A stretch of 10,923 bases of DNA from NCBI GenBank assembly GCA_964485635.1, contig CAZAJS010000038.1:1-10923 (forward strand). Reading direction: 5' to 3'. Positions within the stretch are counted from its first letter, which is position 1, and each line of letters begins with the position of its first letter. A program made the position numbers and the translations under genes. The notes under the pieces were generated by a model. That model did not search any database, was not told the DNA's origin, and saw nothing but the letters and a program-made list of their open reading frames with translations. Positions 1 through 6,686 of this stretch are shown here, in pieces. This DNA is from CAZAJS01 sp964485635. GTDB taxonomy: Bacteria > Pseudomonadota > Gammaproteobacteria > Francisellales > Francisellaceae.

Positions 1-24
1 TATATTTAGGTTTTTGTTTGATGC

Positions 25-54
25 TGCTATAATAATATTTAACAATTATTATTA
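25..54 (+). promoter_or_regulatory. Extended -10 promoter with overlapping inverted repeat, upstream of the RHH gene
   Basis: TGCTATAAT at 25-33 is a perfect extended -10 element (TGN plus TATAAT); no good -35 hexamer is visible at 17 bp, which extended -10 promoters tolerate. An 8-bp inverted repeat, TAATAATA at 30-37 and TATTATTA at 47-54, overlaps the -10 and the expected transcription start. Ribbon-helix-helix antitoxins commonly repress their own promoters at such repeats, so this is a candidate operator. Because the repeat is pure A/T its significance is limited. An AGGTGG ribosome-binding site follows at 62-67. Confidence 0.55.
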
Positions 55-71
55 CAAATATAGGTGGTCTC

Positions 72-302
72 ATGCAAAAATTACAAATTATAATTGATGA
101 CACATTATCCCAAGAGCTCAAAGCACATGCTCAAAAAGCAGGCTTACCTTTAAGCACTTTGGCCCGATTAATGTTGCAAAATGCATATGACCAAAATCAA
201 CTTTCTGACTTAGAAAAATCCTTGCTTGATACCGATTCTGATCAACAATGTACTGGTGAAAAATTTTTGCAAGAATTAGACCATATGATTCAAAATGCTT
301 GA
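72..302 (+). CDS. Ribbon-helix-helix (RelB/CopG-like) antitoxin-type protein, orphan
   Basis: This 76-residue protein has the layout of a ribbon-helix-helix DNA-binding domain: a short N-terminal strand (KLQIIID, residues 3-9), helix A (about 10-24), a Gly-Leu-Pro turn and helix B starting LSTLARLML (about 27-36). The acidic, Gln-rich C-terminal half (40-76) would be the partner-binding tail of a RelB/DinJ-like antitoxin. AGGTGG sits 4 bases before the ATG. Such proteins dimerise, bind operator DNA and usually neutralise a toxin encoded directly downstream. Here no toxin-sized reading frame follows: the next gene is 136 bp away, is unrelated and has its own promoter. It is therefore either a solitary regulator, the survivor of a broken toxin-antitoxin pair, or paired with a gene to the left of the window. 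The fold is fairly certain; the antitoxin role is inferred. Confidence 0.75.
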   Translation: MQKLQIIIDDTLSQELKAHAQKAGLPLSTLARLMLQNAYDQNQLSDLEKSLLDTDSDQQCTGEKFLQELDHMIQNA

Positions 303-333
303 TTTGCTAAACTATTTCAAGCAAAGTATTTTT
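296..333 (+). terminator. AT-rich terminator-like hairpin after the RHH gene
   Basis: TGCTTGA (296-302, overlapping the stop codon) can pair with TCAAGCA (317-323), leaving a 14-nt loop, and a run of five T follows at 329-333. A competing 6-bp stem, TTTGCT (303-308) with AGCAAA (320-325), uses the same right arm. The stem is AT-rich and the T tract short, so termination would be modest, but its place just after the stop codon supports the RHH gene being monocistronic. Confidence 0.35.
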
Positions 334-390
334 AACAAAGAAATAGCTTATTAAGCCAGTTTTAAAAGGTGATTAATAATATCTTACATA

Positions 391-417
391 TTGACTTACT
401 ACAAGATTTAATAAAAT
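391..417 (+). promoter_or_regulatory. Putative promoter of the 2H phosphodiesterase gene
   Basis: TTGACT at 391-396 matches the -35 consensus at five of six positions. TAAAAT at 412-417 matches the -10 at five of six, with a slightly short 15-bp spacer. The gene starts at 439 after a GGGGAG ribosome-binding site at 429-434. This indicates transcription separate from the upstream RHH gene. Confidence 0.4.
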
Positions 418-438
418 GATGAAACAACGGGGAGTCAC

Positions 439-954
439 ATGTTTAGTATTTGGTTAATACCATCACAAAATGACTTAATTCAATTATCACAAGTGATTAA
501 CCATAATCAATTTATCTTAAATCGACCGGCATACATTCCACATATGACGATGATTCAGGGTGATGATAAGACGATGAATTGGCATGACACGTTAAATCAA
601 ATTGCATGCAGCACTCCAAGAATCACGTTAAATATTCAAGATAAAGGAATGAGTTACCATACCTTTTACCGCTCGTTTTTCTTAACCTTTCACGAGTCAA
701 GTCATTTAAATTGCTTACATGAAAAATTTAAACCAATCGGGCATGACCAATACCATTTTATTCCCCATTTAAGTTTGGCATATGGGGCAGATGCTAAACA
801 GCAAGAAAGCCTTGAAATACCAGAAGCCATGCATTCAGTGACATTTGATAAAATCGCACTGGTATCAGATCATCCAAATGAAGATAATAATGCAATTGCA
901 TCATGGCGGATTCAATACATGGTTGATTTGAATAAGCCCTCATTAGACCGGTGA
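439..954 (+). CDS. 2H superfamily cyclic phosphodiesterase (CPDase/2'-5' RNA ligase-like)
   Basis: The 171-residue protein carries the two hallmark motifs of the 2H phosphoesterase superfamily: H-x-T as PHMT (His35, Thr37) and H-x-S as PHLS (His110, Ser112), each preceded by proline and 75 residues apart. The N-terminus (FSIWLIPS) followed by a helix resembles the eukaryotic-type cyclic phosphodiesterases, which open 2',3'- or 1'',2''-cyclic phosphates, more than the LigT/ThpR RNA ligases. The two histidines act as general base and acid, and the Thr/Ser hold the phosphate. There is no signal peptide or membrane segment, so the protein should be cytosolic. Flanking genes give no pathway clue. 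The superfamily assignment is firm; the substrate (tRNA-splicing by-product, cyclic nucleotide or RNA end) is unknown. Confidence 0.8.
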   Translation: MFSIWLIPSQNDLIQLSQVINHNQFILNRPAYIPHMTMIQGDDKTMNWHDTLNQIACSTPRITLNIQDKGMSYHTFYRSFFLTFHESSHLNCLHEKFKPIGHDQYHFIPHLSLAYGADAKQQESLEIPEAMHSVTFDKIALVSDHPNEDNNAIASWRIQYMVDLNKPSLDR

Positions 955-978
955 TGATAGACTAGGGAACCAAGAGCC

Positions 979-1137
979 TTAACCAACAAAGCCAGCGCCT
1001 AAAAGCGGGGTGTGGTTTAAAGCACTATATTGATGGTTTTTTAAAAAATGACTGATATCTCTGGCCTTAGTTAAGGTTAAAATGGCTGATTGATCTAACG
1101 GATCAAAGGTGATACTGTTTAAGTAAGTGATTGATGT
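979..1137 (-). pseudogene. Decayed 3' end of an unidentified minus-strand gene
   Basis: The 268-bp spacer before sodC holds an open minus-strand frame of 52 codons ending in TAA at 979-981, with no start codon, and bounded upstream by an in-frame TAG (1138-1140). Its codons look like those of the neighbouring genes and the peptide looks protein-like, with stretches such as FDPLDQSAIL and a C-terminus HTPLLGAGFVG. In a second minus-strand frame just upstream, residues reading HIDINHLLKQYHL (about 1104-1155, with stop codons on either side) run into the first frame at the CACCTTTGATCC region, as expected from one frameshift in a once longer gene. I cannot identify the parent family. It could be a chance open frame; this reading is inference from composition and the frameshift pattern. 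Confidence 0.35.
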
Positions 1138-1222
1138 CTATATGACCTGCTTTTTAAGCAAAAATAGGCACGAATAAACACTGATGAAGTCAAATGAAAA
1201 TCAACGCAAGGGCTAAGGTAAT

Positions 1223-1732
1223 ATGATGGCAATCAAAAAAAGCTTATGGTTTACAGCCACCTTATTTAGTATGAGTTTTGCAAGTGCCGCAACACTTCAA
1301 GTGCCGATTTACAAAACCATCAAACAAGGCGTTGGACGACCTATTGGCACAGTAACTTTCCAAGATACGCAATATGGCTTGCTGATCAAACCCCATTTAA
1401 AAGACCTTAAACCTGGTTTGCATGGTTTTCACATCCATGAAAAACCTGACTGCAGTAATGACGGTAAACAAGCCGGTGGCCATTTTGATCCCCAAGGAAC
1501 CGACCAACATAAAGGCCCCTATAATCCAAATGGGCACTTAGGCGATTTACCTGTTTTATATGTCCAATCCGATGGGCAAGCCGATGTGCCTGTTTTAGCG
1601 CCTCGCTTAAGTGTTCATCAAATCCAAGGCCATTCTGTCATGATTCACCAGCAGGGCGATAACTATTCGGATCATCCTGAAGCACTTGGCGGCGGCGGGG
1701 CACGTGTGGCCTGTGGCGTTATCCCTAAGTAA
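1223..1732 (+). CDS. sodC: Periplasmic Cu/Zn superoxide dismutase
   Basis: SodC converts superoxide to oxygen and hydrogen peroxide in the periplasm, protecting the envelope against external superoxide. Residues 1-22 form a Sec signal peptide (KK followed by a hydrophobic stretch ending SFASA). The mature part has all the metal ligands: Cu at His70, His72, His87 and His142; Zn at His87 (bridging), His96, His105 and Asp108. The disulfide cysteines are Cys77 and Cys164 and the active-site arginine is Arg161, within GGGGARVACGVI. Length 169 is typical of bacterial monomeric or dimeric SodC. Two ATGs are adjacent (1223 and 1226); AAGG at 1215-1218 is 4 or 7 bases away, so the second may be the one used. 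The gene converges on uup with 30 bp between stop codons and no clear terminator hairpin. I see no convincing promoter in the spacer before it. Confidence 0.96.
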   Translation: MMAIKKSLWFTATLFSMSFASAATLQVPIYKTIKQGVGRPIGTVTFQDTQYGLLIKPHLKDLKPGLHGFHIHEKPDCSNDGKQAGGHFDPQGTDQHKGPYNPNGHLGDLPVLYVQSDGQADVPVLAPRLSVHQIQGHSVMIHQQGDNYSDHPEALGGGGARVACGVIPK

Positions 1733-1762
1733 AAATAACATAATATTTAATGACAAGGGCGT

Positions 1763-3661
1763 TTATTCCTCAAGCAGACTTAAGGCTTCCCATTGTTCAT
1801 ATTTATTTTGAATATCCGTTTGTAATGTCGCATGCTGTTGTTGTATTTGCTCAATCGTTGCCTTGTCTTGTTGATAAAAGGCCGGATCAGCTAATTGTGA
1901 CTCAATGTCAGCGAGCTGATCTTCGAGCTTTTCAATGATTTCAGGCAATTTTTTTAACTGTTGGCGCTGTTGATAGCTTAATGAGCGTTTTTTTGTATTG
2001 GCTTTTGTCTCATTTTTAGAAGCATCTTTCGTTGCATTTTTTGTCATTTTTTGATGGCTTATGGCAGAATTACTAGGTGTTCGTTGACGCAACCATTCAT
2101 CATAGCCACCGATATATTCATTAATTTGCCCATTTTCAAAGACAATCGAGCTTGTGGCAATATTATTAATAAAATGCCGATCATGACTGATCAAGATAAT
2201 CGTGCCTTTGTAATCAAGCAGCATGTCTTCTAAGACTTCCAAGGTTTCAATATCTAAATCATTCGTTGGCTCATCTAATACCAAAATATTACTCGGTTTC
2301 GACAAAATTTTCGCTACAAGCAGGCGGTTTTTCTCACCCCCAGATAAAGAGCTAACGGGACTGTGTAAACGGGCACTGTCAAACAAAAAACGCTGTAAAT
2401 AAGAAATCACATGCATTCTTTCTTGACCAATTTCGATAAACTCACTGCCTTGGGCAATATTGTCAATCACACTGGCACTCTCATCAAGCTGGTCACGCAA
2501 TTGATCAAAATAAGCAATTTCTAAATTCGTCCCTAATCGCACCTCGCCGCCATCCGGTTGGAGTTTGCCGAGTAAGATTTGGACCAGCGTGCTTTTCCCG
2601 CAACCATTTGGCCCAATAATCGCAATTTTATCTTGACGTTGTATTTCAGTGCTAAAAGTGTCAATCAGCGGCTGATCATCCCATGAATGACGAATATTCG
2701 TTGCAGTAATCACACGTCGACCTGAATTTTTTGCCTCTGTCGCGGTGATATTGGCACTGGCTTGCACTTCACGCCGTTTTTGACGTTCATTACGCATTTT
2801 TTCTAACGCCCGAACTCGGCCTTCATTCCGTGTTCGGCGCGCTTTAATTCCTTGGCGGATCCAAGCTTCTTCTTGAGCCAATTTTTTATCAAACTGCTTG
2901 GCTTGTTCTTGTTCGGCAGCTAAAAACGCTTCCTTTTTCTCAAGAAAGTTTTGATAGTCTCCACTAAACTGGATAAAACGGCCCCGATCAAGCTCAATGA
3001 TTTCATTGGCCACATTTTGTAAGAAGTTGCGATCATGCGTGATAAATACAATTGCGCCTTTAAATTGACGTAACAGTGATTCTAGCCATTCGATTGAATC
3101 AATATCTAAATGGTTCGTTGGCTCATCAAGTAATAAAATATCTGGTTGACTGACCAAGGTTTGGGCGAGTAATACCCGGCGTTTCATCCCGCCGGATAAG
3201 GTGCTAAAAATCGCATCTGGATCCAGTTTTAATTTAGAAATCGTTTCTTGAGTTTTTTGCAAATACTCCCAAGCATGAGCTTGATCAATTAGATGCTGTA
3301 AGTGCGCTAGTTGTTCTAAATCATCGGGTTGTAAATCCGGCTTTTGGCTAAGGGCATGATAAGCCACAAGGGTCGGGCCAATATTTGGAACCCCTTGTAA
3401 AACAATATTATAAATGCATTCATCGGCCCCTTCGGGCACATCTTGTTGTAATGTGGCAATCGAGGCATGCTGATGAATGATTCTTTCACCATGATCCGGC
3501 GATACACTGGCATTAATGATTTTAAGCAACGAAGATTTGCCTGTGCCATTGCGGCCAATTAAGCAAATGCGTTGGCCTTTATAGATATCTAAACTGACCC
3601 CATCAAGCAGTTTATGATGTCCATAACTTAGGTGGATATTTTTTAAAGAAAGCAGTCGCAT
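1763..3661 (-). CDS. uup: ABC-F family ATPase Uup
   Basis: A cytosolic tandem-ATPase protein without membrane segments. Counting from the longest frame (636 residues, start at 3673), ATPase 1 has Walker A GRNGTGKSS at 40-48, signature LSGGM at 159-163, Walker B LLLDEPTNHLD at 180-190 and switch His213. A charged linker (242-305) contains the Uup-typical ARRTRNEGRVRALEKMR. ATPase 2 has GPNGCGKST at 354-362, LSGGE at 443-447 and LVLDEPTNDLD. A Ser/Thr/Lys-rich stretch leads to a C-terminal coiled coil (about 566-635), the Uup DNA-binding domain that separates it from EttA. Family role: ribosome-associated translation factor, also linked to precise excision of transposons and Holliday-junction processing. 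I place the start at MRLLSLKNI (3661), where homology-like sequence begins; 3673 and 3667 are in-frame alternatives, none with a good ribosome-binding site. Confidence 0.93.
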   Translation of the reverse strand: MRLLSLKNIHLSYGHHKLLDGVSLDIYKGQRICLIGRNGTGKSSLLKIINASVSPDHGERIIHQHASIATLQQDVPEGADECIYNIVLQGVPNIGPTLVAYHALSQKPDLQPDDLEQLAHLQHLIDQAHAWEYLQKTQETISKLKLDPDAIFSTLSGGMKRRVLLAQTLVSQPDILLLDEPTNHLDIDSIEWLESLLRQFKGAIVFITHDRNFLQNVANEIIELDRGRFIQFSGDYQNFLEKKEAFLAAEQEQAKQFDKKLAQEEAWIRQGIKARRTRNEGRVRALEKMRNERQKRREVQASANITATEAKNSGRRVITATNIRHSWDDQPLIDTFSTEIQRQDKIAIIGPNGCGKSTLVQILLGKLQPDGGEVRLGTNLEIAYFDQLRDQLDESASVIDNIAQGSEFIEIGQERMHVISYLQRFLFDSARLHSPVSSLSGGEKNRLLVAKILSKPSNILVLDEPTNDLDIETLEVLEDMLLDYKGTIILISHDRHFINNIATSSIVFENGQINEYIGGYDEWLRQRTPSNSAISHQKMTKNATKDASKNETKANTKKRSLSYQQRQQLKKLPEIIEKLEDQLADIESQLADPAFYQQDKATIEQIQQQHATLQTDIQNKYEQWEALSLLEE

Positions 3662-3695
3662 AATCATCAACATTTATTATTTTGATTGATAACCC

Positions 3696-3724
3696 ATTGT
3701 CTTGCTTTTTACGTTAAATCTCAA
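3696..3724 (-). promoter_or_regulatory. Putative uup promoter
   Basis: On the minus strand TTGAGA (3719-3724) and GACAAT (3696-3701) are separated by 17 bp, with four of six matches to consensus in each hexamer. This gives a short 5' leader for uup. The 7-bp AT-rich inverted repeat TGATTTT/AAAATCA (3756-3773) just upstream follows the beta-barrel gene by 11 bp but lacks a T tract, so it is at best a weak terminator between the two genes. Confidence 0.3.
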
Positions 3725-3784
3725 GCACAATGCGAGGAAATGATCAATCAGATGATGATTTTATCAAAAATCAAGCCTTAATGG

Positions 3785-4417
3785 TTACATGGGGAAGCGA
3801 TAACCAACCCCAATGGCCAAAGTACCAATGCCTCCACTACCTTCGGCTGAGAGATTTTGTTCTTGTTTATCAACTTTAAGCCAATTATAGGTATATTGAG
3901 CAAAAATATTGAATTGATTAATATCATAACCAATTCCACCACCAAGTACCCCGTTCCAGTTGACATCATGAAGGCTGACATCGCCATCAATTTTCCAATG
4001 GTTATAGGCCAATCCACCTTTAGCAAATAAGCTGAGCCCTTCGACATCTGGGATATAAAATTTAACCGCAACCATCAGAGGAATGCTTAAATTGGTTTGT
4101 TTTTCAGAGTCATTACTTGTCGTACTTTCAATTTTGGAAAAGTCTGGCGCATACTGTAATCCAACTTCAGGACCAATCGTGACCATTGGATTAATGGCAA
4201 AATCATACCCCATGGCCAGCCCATAAGAAGCATTGCCATTTGTCACACTTTCATTGACAATATCATTGGTTGGTGCCTTAAAATCTCCATGAGGTGAAGC
4301 AAGCCCGATATTCGCCTTTAGGGTTAAGCCTTCATGAGGTGTTGGATTCGCATAACTCATGCCACAAAGGCCAAGCATCAGACCCGTCATTGCGCCGATT
4401 GTTGTTTTTTTCATCAT
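3785..4417 (-). CDS. Outer-membrane beta-barrel protein (OmpA/OprF-barrel-like, about 8 strands)
   Basis: A 210-residue exported protein. Residues 1-23 (MMKKTTIGA... to MSYA) form a signal peptide with a likely cut before NPTP. The mature part alternates short amphipathic strands with polar turns: Gly/aromatic-rich segments such as YGLAMGYDF, GLSLFAKGGLAYN, GVLGGGIGYDI and FNIFAQYTYNW, ending in LAIGVGYRF plus Pro-Met. This matches small porin-like barrels of the outer membrane beta-barrel superfamily; the last strand with a near-terminal Phe is the assembly signal. I chose the ATG at 4417 (GGA 7 bases upstream, directly followed by MKK); the frame extends to a TTG at 4429, but that would put MDIT before the basic n-region. 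The strong promoter upstream suggests an abundant envelope protein. The specific function (adhesion, stability, small pore) cannot be told. Confidence 0.8.
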   Translation of the reverse strand: MMKKTTIGAMTGLMLGLCGMSYANPTPHEGLTLKANIGLASPHGDFKAPTNDIVNESVTNGNASYGLAMGYDFAINPMVTIGPEVGLQYAPDFSKIESTTSNDSEKQTNLSIPLMVAVKFYIPDVEGLSLFAKGGLAYNHWKIDGDVSLHDVNWNGVLGGGIGYDINQFNIFAQYTYNWLKVDKQEQNLSAEGSGGIGTLAIGVGYRFPM

Positions 4418-4456
4418 TGTGATATCCAAGGTGAATGTTTGATAAAAATTTTATGA

Positions 4457-4484
4457 ATTATAACAGGTTATTGGTATAAATCAA
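4457..4484 (-). promoter_or_regulatory. Strong promoter of the beta-barrel gene
   Basis: On the minus strand TTGATT (4479-4484), a 16-bp spacer and a perfect TATAAT (4457-4462) preceded by TGT make a sigma-70 promoter that also has the extended -10 element. Transcription would start about 35 bp before the chosen start codon at 4417. This is the best-formed promoter in the window. Confidence 0.7.
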
Positions 4485-4558
4485 CTTGATGAATTTGAAT
4501 TGCCAAATGGGTACATTAAGTTTATTGAGCTAAAGGTTGGTTGAAAACCATCAGCGAT

Positions 4559-4590
4559 TGATTGCAATCATTGCATGATCAAAATATAGT
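4559..4590 (+). promoter_or_regulatory. Putative promoter and 12-bp palindromic operator upstream of the YheT-like gene
   Basis: TTGCAA (4562-4567) and TATAGT (4585-4590) are 17 bp apart, giving a plausible promoter with a leader of about 55 nt. A perfect 12-bp palindrome, TGATTGCAATCA at 4559-4570, covers the -35 hexamer completely, a position where a repressor would block RNA polymerase. The ribosome-binding site AGAGG at 4641-4645 lies 7 bases before the start codon. Confidence 0.4.
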
Positions 4591-4652
4591 GGAACACATG
4601 CGAATCATCGTATTGTATTGACTAACCATGTACTTGACGCAGAGGCCATAAT

Positions 4653-5600
4653 ATGAACGCCTTTAATGCCATCAGGCTATCGCCAAAATGGCAAACCATT
4701 GTTGCCTCATTGATGCCGGCCGGTAAGCCACCTGAATCAAAGCACGCTTTTTTGCGATTAGAGGATGGAGATCACTTAAAACTGCTTTATACCTGGCCAC
4801 CGCAGGGGCAGTTAAAACTTGTTGTATTGTTTCATGGGTTATGTGGCAGCAGTGAGTCAAATTATATGGTACGACTGTCCCGTAAACTGTATCAACGCCA
4901 TATTCCCGTGGTTCGTGTCAACCACCGCGGGGCCACACCTGAGCTAATTCAATATGCTAAACACATCTACCATGCTGGCAAAAGTCAAGATGTCTACGCA
5001 GTTTTGCACCATCTGCACACCGAATTTCCGGAATATCAATTGATTCCTATCGGGTTTTCCATTTCTGGGAATATGCTGTTAAAAGCCTTAGGTCAGTTGC
5101 CGAAAGATTTAAATATTGCCCATGCTTATGCCATGTGTCCAGCGGTTGATTTAACCACATCAGCGCAACGGCTGAAACAAACGACCAATCGTCTTTTTCA
5201 ACATTACTTTATTAAAAAAATCAAAAAAATGATTCGGTTACGCTATCAGTATCATGCTGATTTAGGGCCGATGCCAGCGGTTGAACATATCAAAACATTA
5301 TACGATTTAGACCATGTCTATGCGGCGCCAGAAGCCGGCTATCGCCATGTGGATGCCTATTATCAGCATGCCAGTGCTTTGCCTTACTTAAACAAGATTC
5401 AAGTCGCTTGCACCATTGTTGCCGATGTGGATGATCCTTTTATTGCCAATGATGTATTGATCAACCAAGACTTTCATAACTTAACTATTCAATTGACCCA
5501 TCAAGGTGGGCATATGGGGTATTTAGCCAAAACAAAGGGGTGGGGGTTCTATCAATATTGGATGGATGCTTATTTGGTCGATGCGATAGAATGCTTGTAA
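4653..5600 (+). CDS. YheT-type alpha/beta hydrolase
   Basis: A 315-residue cytosolic alpha/beta-hydrolase of the YheT/UPF0017 family (yeast Eht1/Yju3 relatives; esterase or acyltransferase-like). The oxyanion-hole motif is LFHGLCGSSES (59-69), followed by the family's NHRG (90-93). The nucleophile elbow is GFSISGN (134-140) with Ser136, the acid is in VADVDDPF (Asp260/261) and the base is His287 in GGHMGYL. All three triad members are therefore present. Oddity: the family elbow is usually GxSxGGN, and here the fifth position is Ser138 instead of Gly, an unusual substitution at a tight turn. Substrate unknown. The gene stands alone, divergent from the beta-barrel gene. Confidence 0.87.
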   Translation: MNAFNAIRLSPKWQTIVASLMPAGKPPESKHAFLRLEDGDHLKLLYTWPPQGQLKLVVLFHGLCGSSESNYMVRLSRKLYQRHIPVVRVNHRGATPELIQYAKHIYHAGKSQDVYAVLHHLHTEFPEYQLIPIGFSISGNMLLKALGQLPKDLNIAHAYAMCPAVDLTTSAQRLKQTTNRLFQHYFIKKIKKMIRLRYQYHADLGPMPAVEHIKTLYDLDHVYAAPEAGYRHVDAYYQHASALPYLNKIQVACTIVADVDDPFIANDVLINQDFHNLTIQLTHQGGHMGYLAKTKGWGFYQYWMDAYLVDAIECL

Positions 5601-5696
5601 GCTTGAACCACCAAAAGTGGCTTGAATGCCTAATGCTTTTAATTTGCTTAAGATTATCAATGCTTCAAATACTTAGAGCTAGCTGTATGATGGCAG

Positions 5697-5702
5697 TATA
5701 AT
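5697..5702 (+). promoter_or_regulatory. TATAAT -10-like element upstream of the SDR gene
   Basis: A perfect TATAAT lies in the 220-bp spacer between the hydrolase and the SDR gene, but the best -35 at 18 bp (TTAGAG, 5673-5678) is poor and there is no extended -10. It would give a leader of about 110 nt. The rest of the spacer shows a direct repeat GCTTGAA (twice, 5602-5630) around a short CCAC/GTGG stem without T tract; I see no other gene or element there. Confidence 0.25.
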
Positions 5703-5820
5703 GATTGGTGATACTAAATTGCATCAAAACATCAATAAACCTGCTATTTTTGCCCATTGTCTTGAGCCAACTTCTGTTAACATCAACGGATGAATGAATA
5801 AAATAGGATGAGCAACAAGC

Positions 5821-6669
5821 ATGCAAGATTTAATTGTTGGGTATGGGTACTGTGGTCGATTATTAGCACAACATCTGCAGCAAGCTGGCCGATCCGTGTT
5901 GGTGTGGTCAAGAACTCCGCCGGTTGACGATCCCGTTGATCATCAAGTCATCGATCTTGATCAAGATGATTGGGCGATACAACAGCCGATTGATACTGTA
6001 TATTATTTAGCCCCACCTCAACGACACGGACAAACGGATGAACGCTTAGCCCGTTTCCTTGCTCGATTAACCGATCGACCGAAAACCATAATCTATTTTG
6101 GCAGTAGTGGGGTTTATGGAAATCATCACGGTCAATGGGTTACAGAGCAATCATCATTATACTTGCAGTTTGACCGCCAACAACGCCGTTACCACGCTGA
6201 AGAACAATTGTTTGATTATTGCCGCGGCGATGCGATCAATTTAGCTTGTTTGCGGATTGCTGGGATTTATGGACCAGGCCGCTTGCCGGTGGAAAAAGCT
6301 CGGCAACAAAAACCAGTGATTGACCCAGCTTCAGCGCCTTATAGTAATTGTATTTATGTGGCCGATCTGATTAAAATTGCCGTTGAGTTAGGCACAACAC
6401 TGCAAGGACAACATCGGGTCAATGTCAGTGATGGCCAGCCCAACCCCATGGGGCAAATACAACAGAATGTGGCAGACGCTTTAAAGATCCCCCGTGCTCC
6501 GACGGTGAATTATGATCCATATTATCAGGCCGCCACACCGATGGCTCGTGAATTTTTAGCCAGCTCAAAAAAAATAGATAACCATTATTTGACGACTTTG
6601 TGCCTGAAACTTCAGCTAACGAGTTTAATGGATGGAATTAACGCCTCATTGCTTAGCCATCATGGTTAG
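5821..6669 (+). CDS. NAD(P)-binding SDR/epimerase-like protein, YeeZ type
   Basis: A 282-residue extended short-chain dehydrogenase/reductase-like protein. The N-terminal Rossmann motif is GYGYCGR (7-13), followed by an arginine at the end of strand 2 (WSR, 29-31) that favours NADP(H). Further family marks are YFGSSGVYG (92-100) and LRIAGIYGPGR (144-154), typical of the YeeZ/NAD-dependent epimerase group. The usual YxxxK catalytic pair reads Y124-H-A-E-E128, so the lysine is missing. YeeZ-type proteins often lack a canonical YxxxK, so the protein may bind nucleotide without classical SDR chemistry. AGGATGAG at 5805-5812 is somewhat far from the ATG, but an in-frame stop at 5809-5811 rules out an earlier start. 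It converges on the decarboxylase gene, with 17 bp between the stop codons. Confidence 0.8.
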   Translation: MQDLIVGYGYCGRLLAQHLQQAGRSVLVWSRTPPVDDPVDHQVIDLDQDDWAIQQPIDTVYYLAPPQRHGQTDERLARFLARLTDRPKTIIYFGSSGVYGNHHGQWVTEQSSLYLQFDRQQRRYHAEEQLFDYCRGDAINLACLRIAGIYGPGRLPVEKARQQKPVIDPASAPYSNCIYVADLIKIAVELGTTLQGQHRVNVSDGQPNPMGQIQQNVADALKIPRAPTVNYDPYYQAATPMAREFLASSKKIDNHYLTTLCLKLQLTSLMDGINASLLSHHG

Positions 6670-6686
6670 ATCAGTATCATGCTTGT

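Noticed and set aside
303..438. A toxin gene expected downstream of the RHH antitoxin
   Set aside because: All frames here are closed by stops within short distances, and the next gene is a 2H phosphoesterase with its own promoter; it does not resemble RelE, ParE, MazF or HigB toxins.
1091..1107. TTGATC/GATCAA inverted repeat as an operator for sodC
   Set aside because: It lies inside the probable decayed coding fragment, more than 110 bp from sodC, with no promoter hexamers next to it.
3778..4071. Minus-strand open frame overlapping the beta-barrel gene, and similar overlapping frames at 1750-1938, 2051-2233, 3316-3558, 4672-4860, 9611-9874 and 9905-10102
   Set aside because: They lie in alternative frames or antisense to genes with clear family motifs, and have no ribosome-binding sites or recognisable domains.
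3785..4417. The beta-barrel protein as a lipoprotein (Cys18 in the signal peptide, LGLC)
   Set aside because: Leu at the position before Cys does not fit a lipobox, and the normal signal-peptidase I site MSYA-N follows.
5602..5630. GCTTGAA direct repeat with CCAC/GTGG stem after the hydrolase gene as a terminator
   Set aside because: The stem is 4 bp and no T tract follows on either strand.
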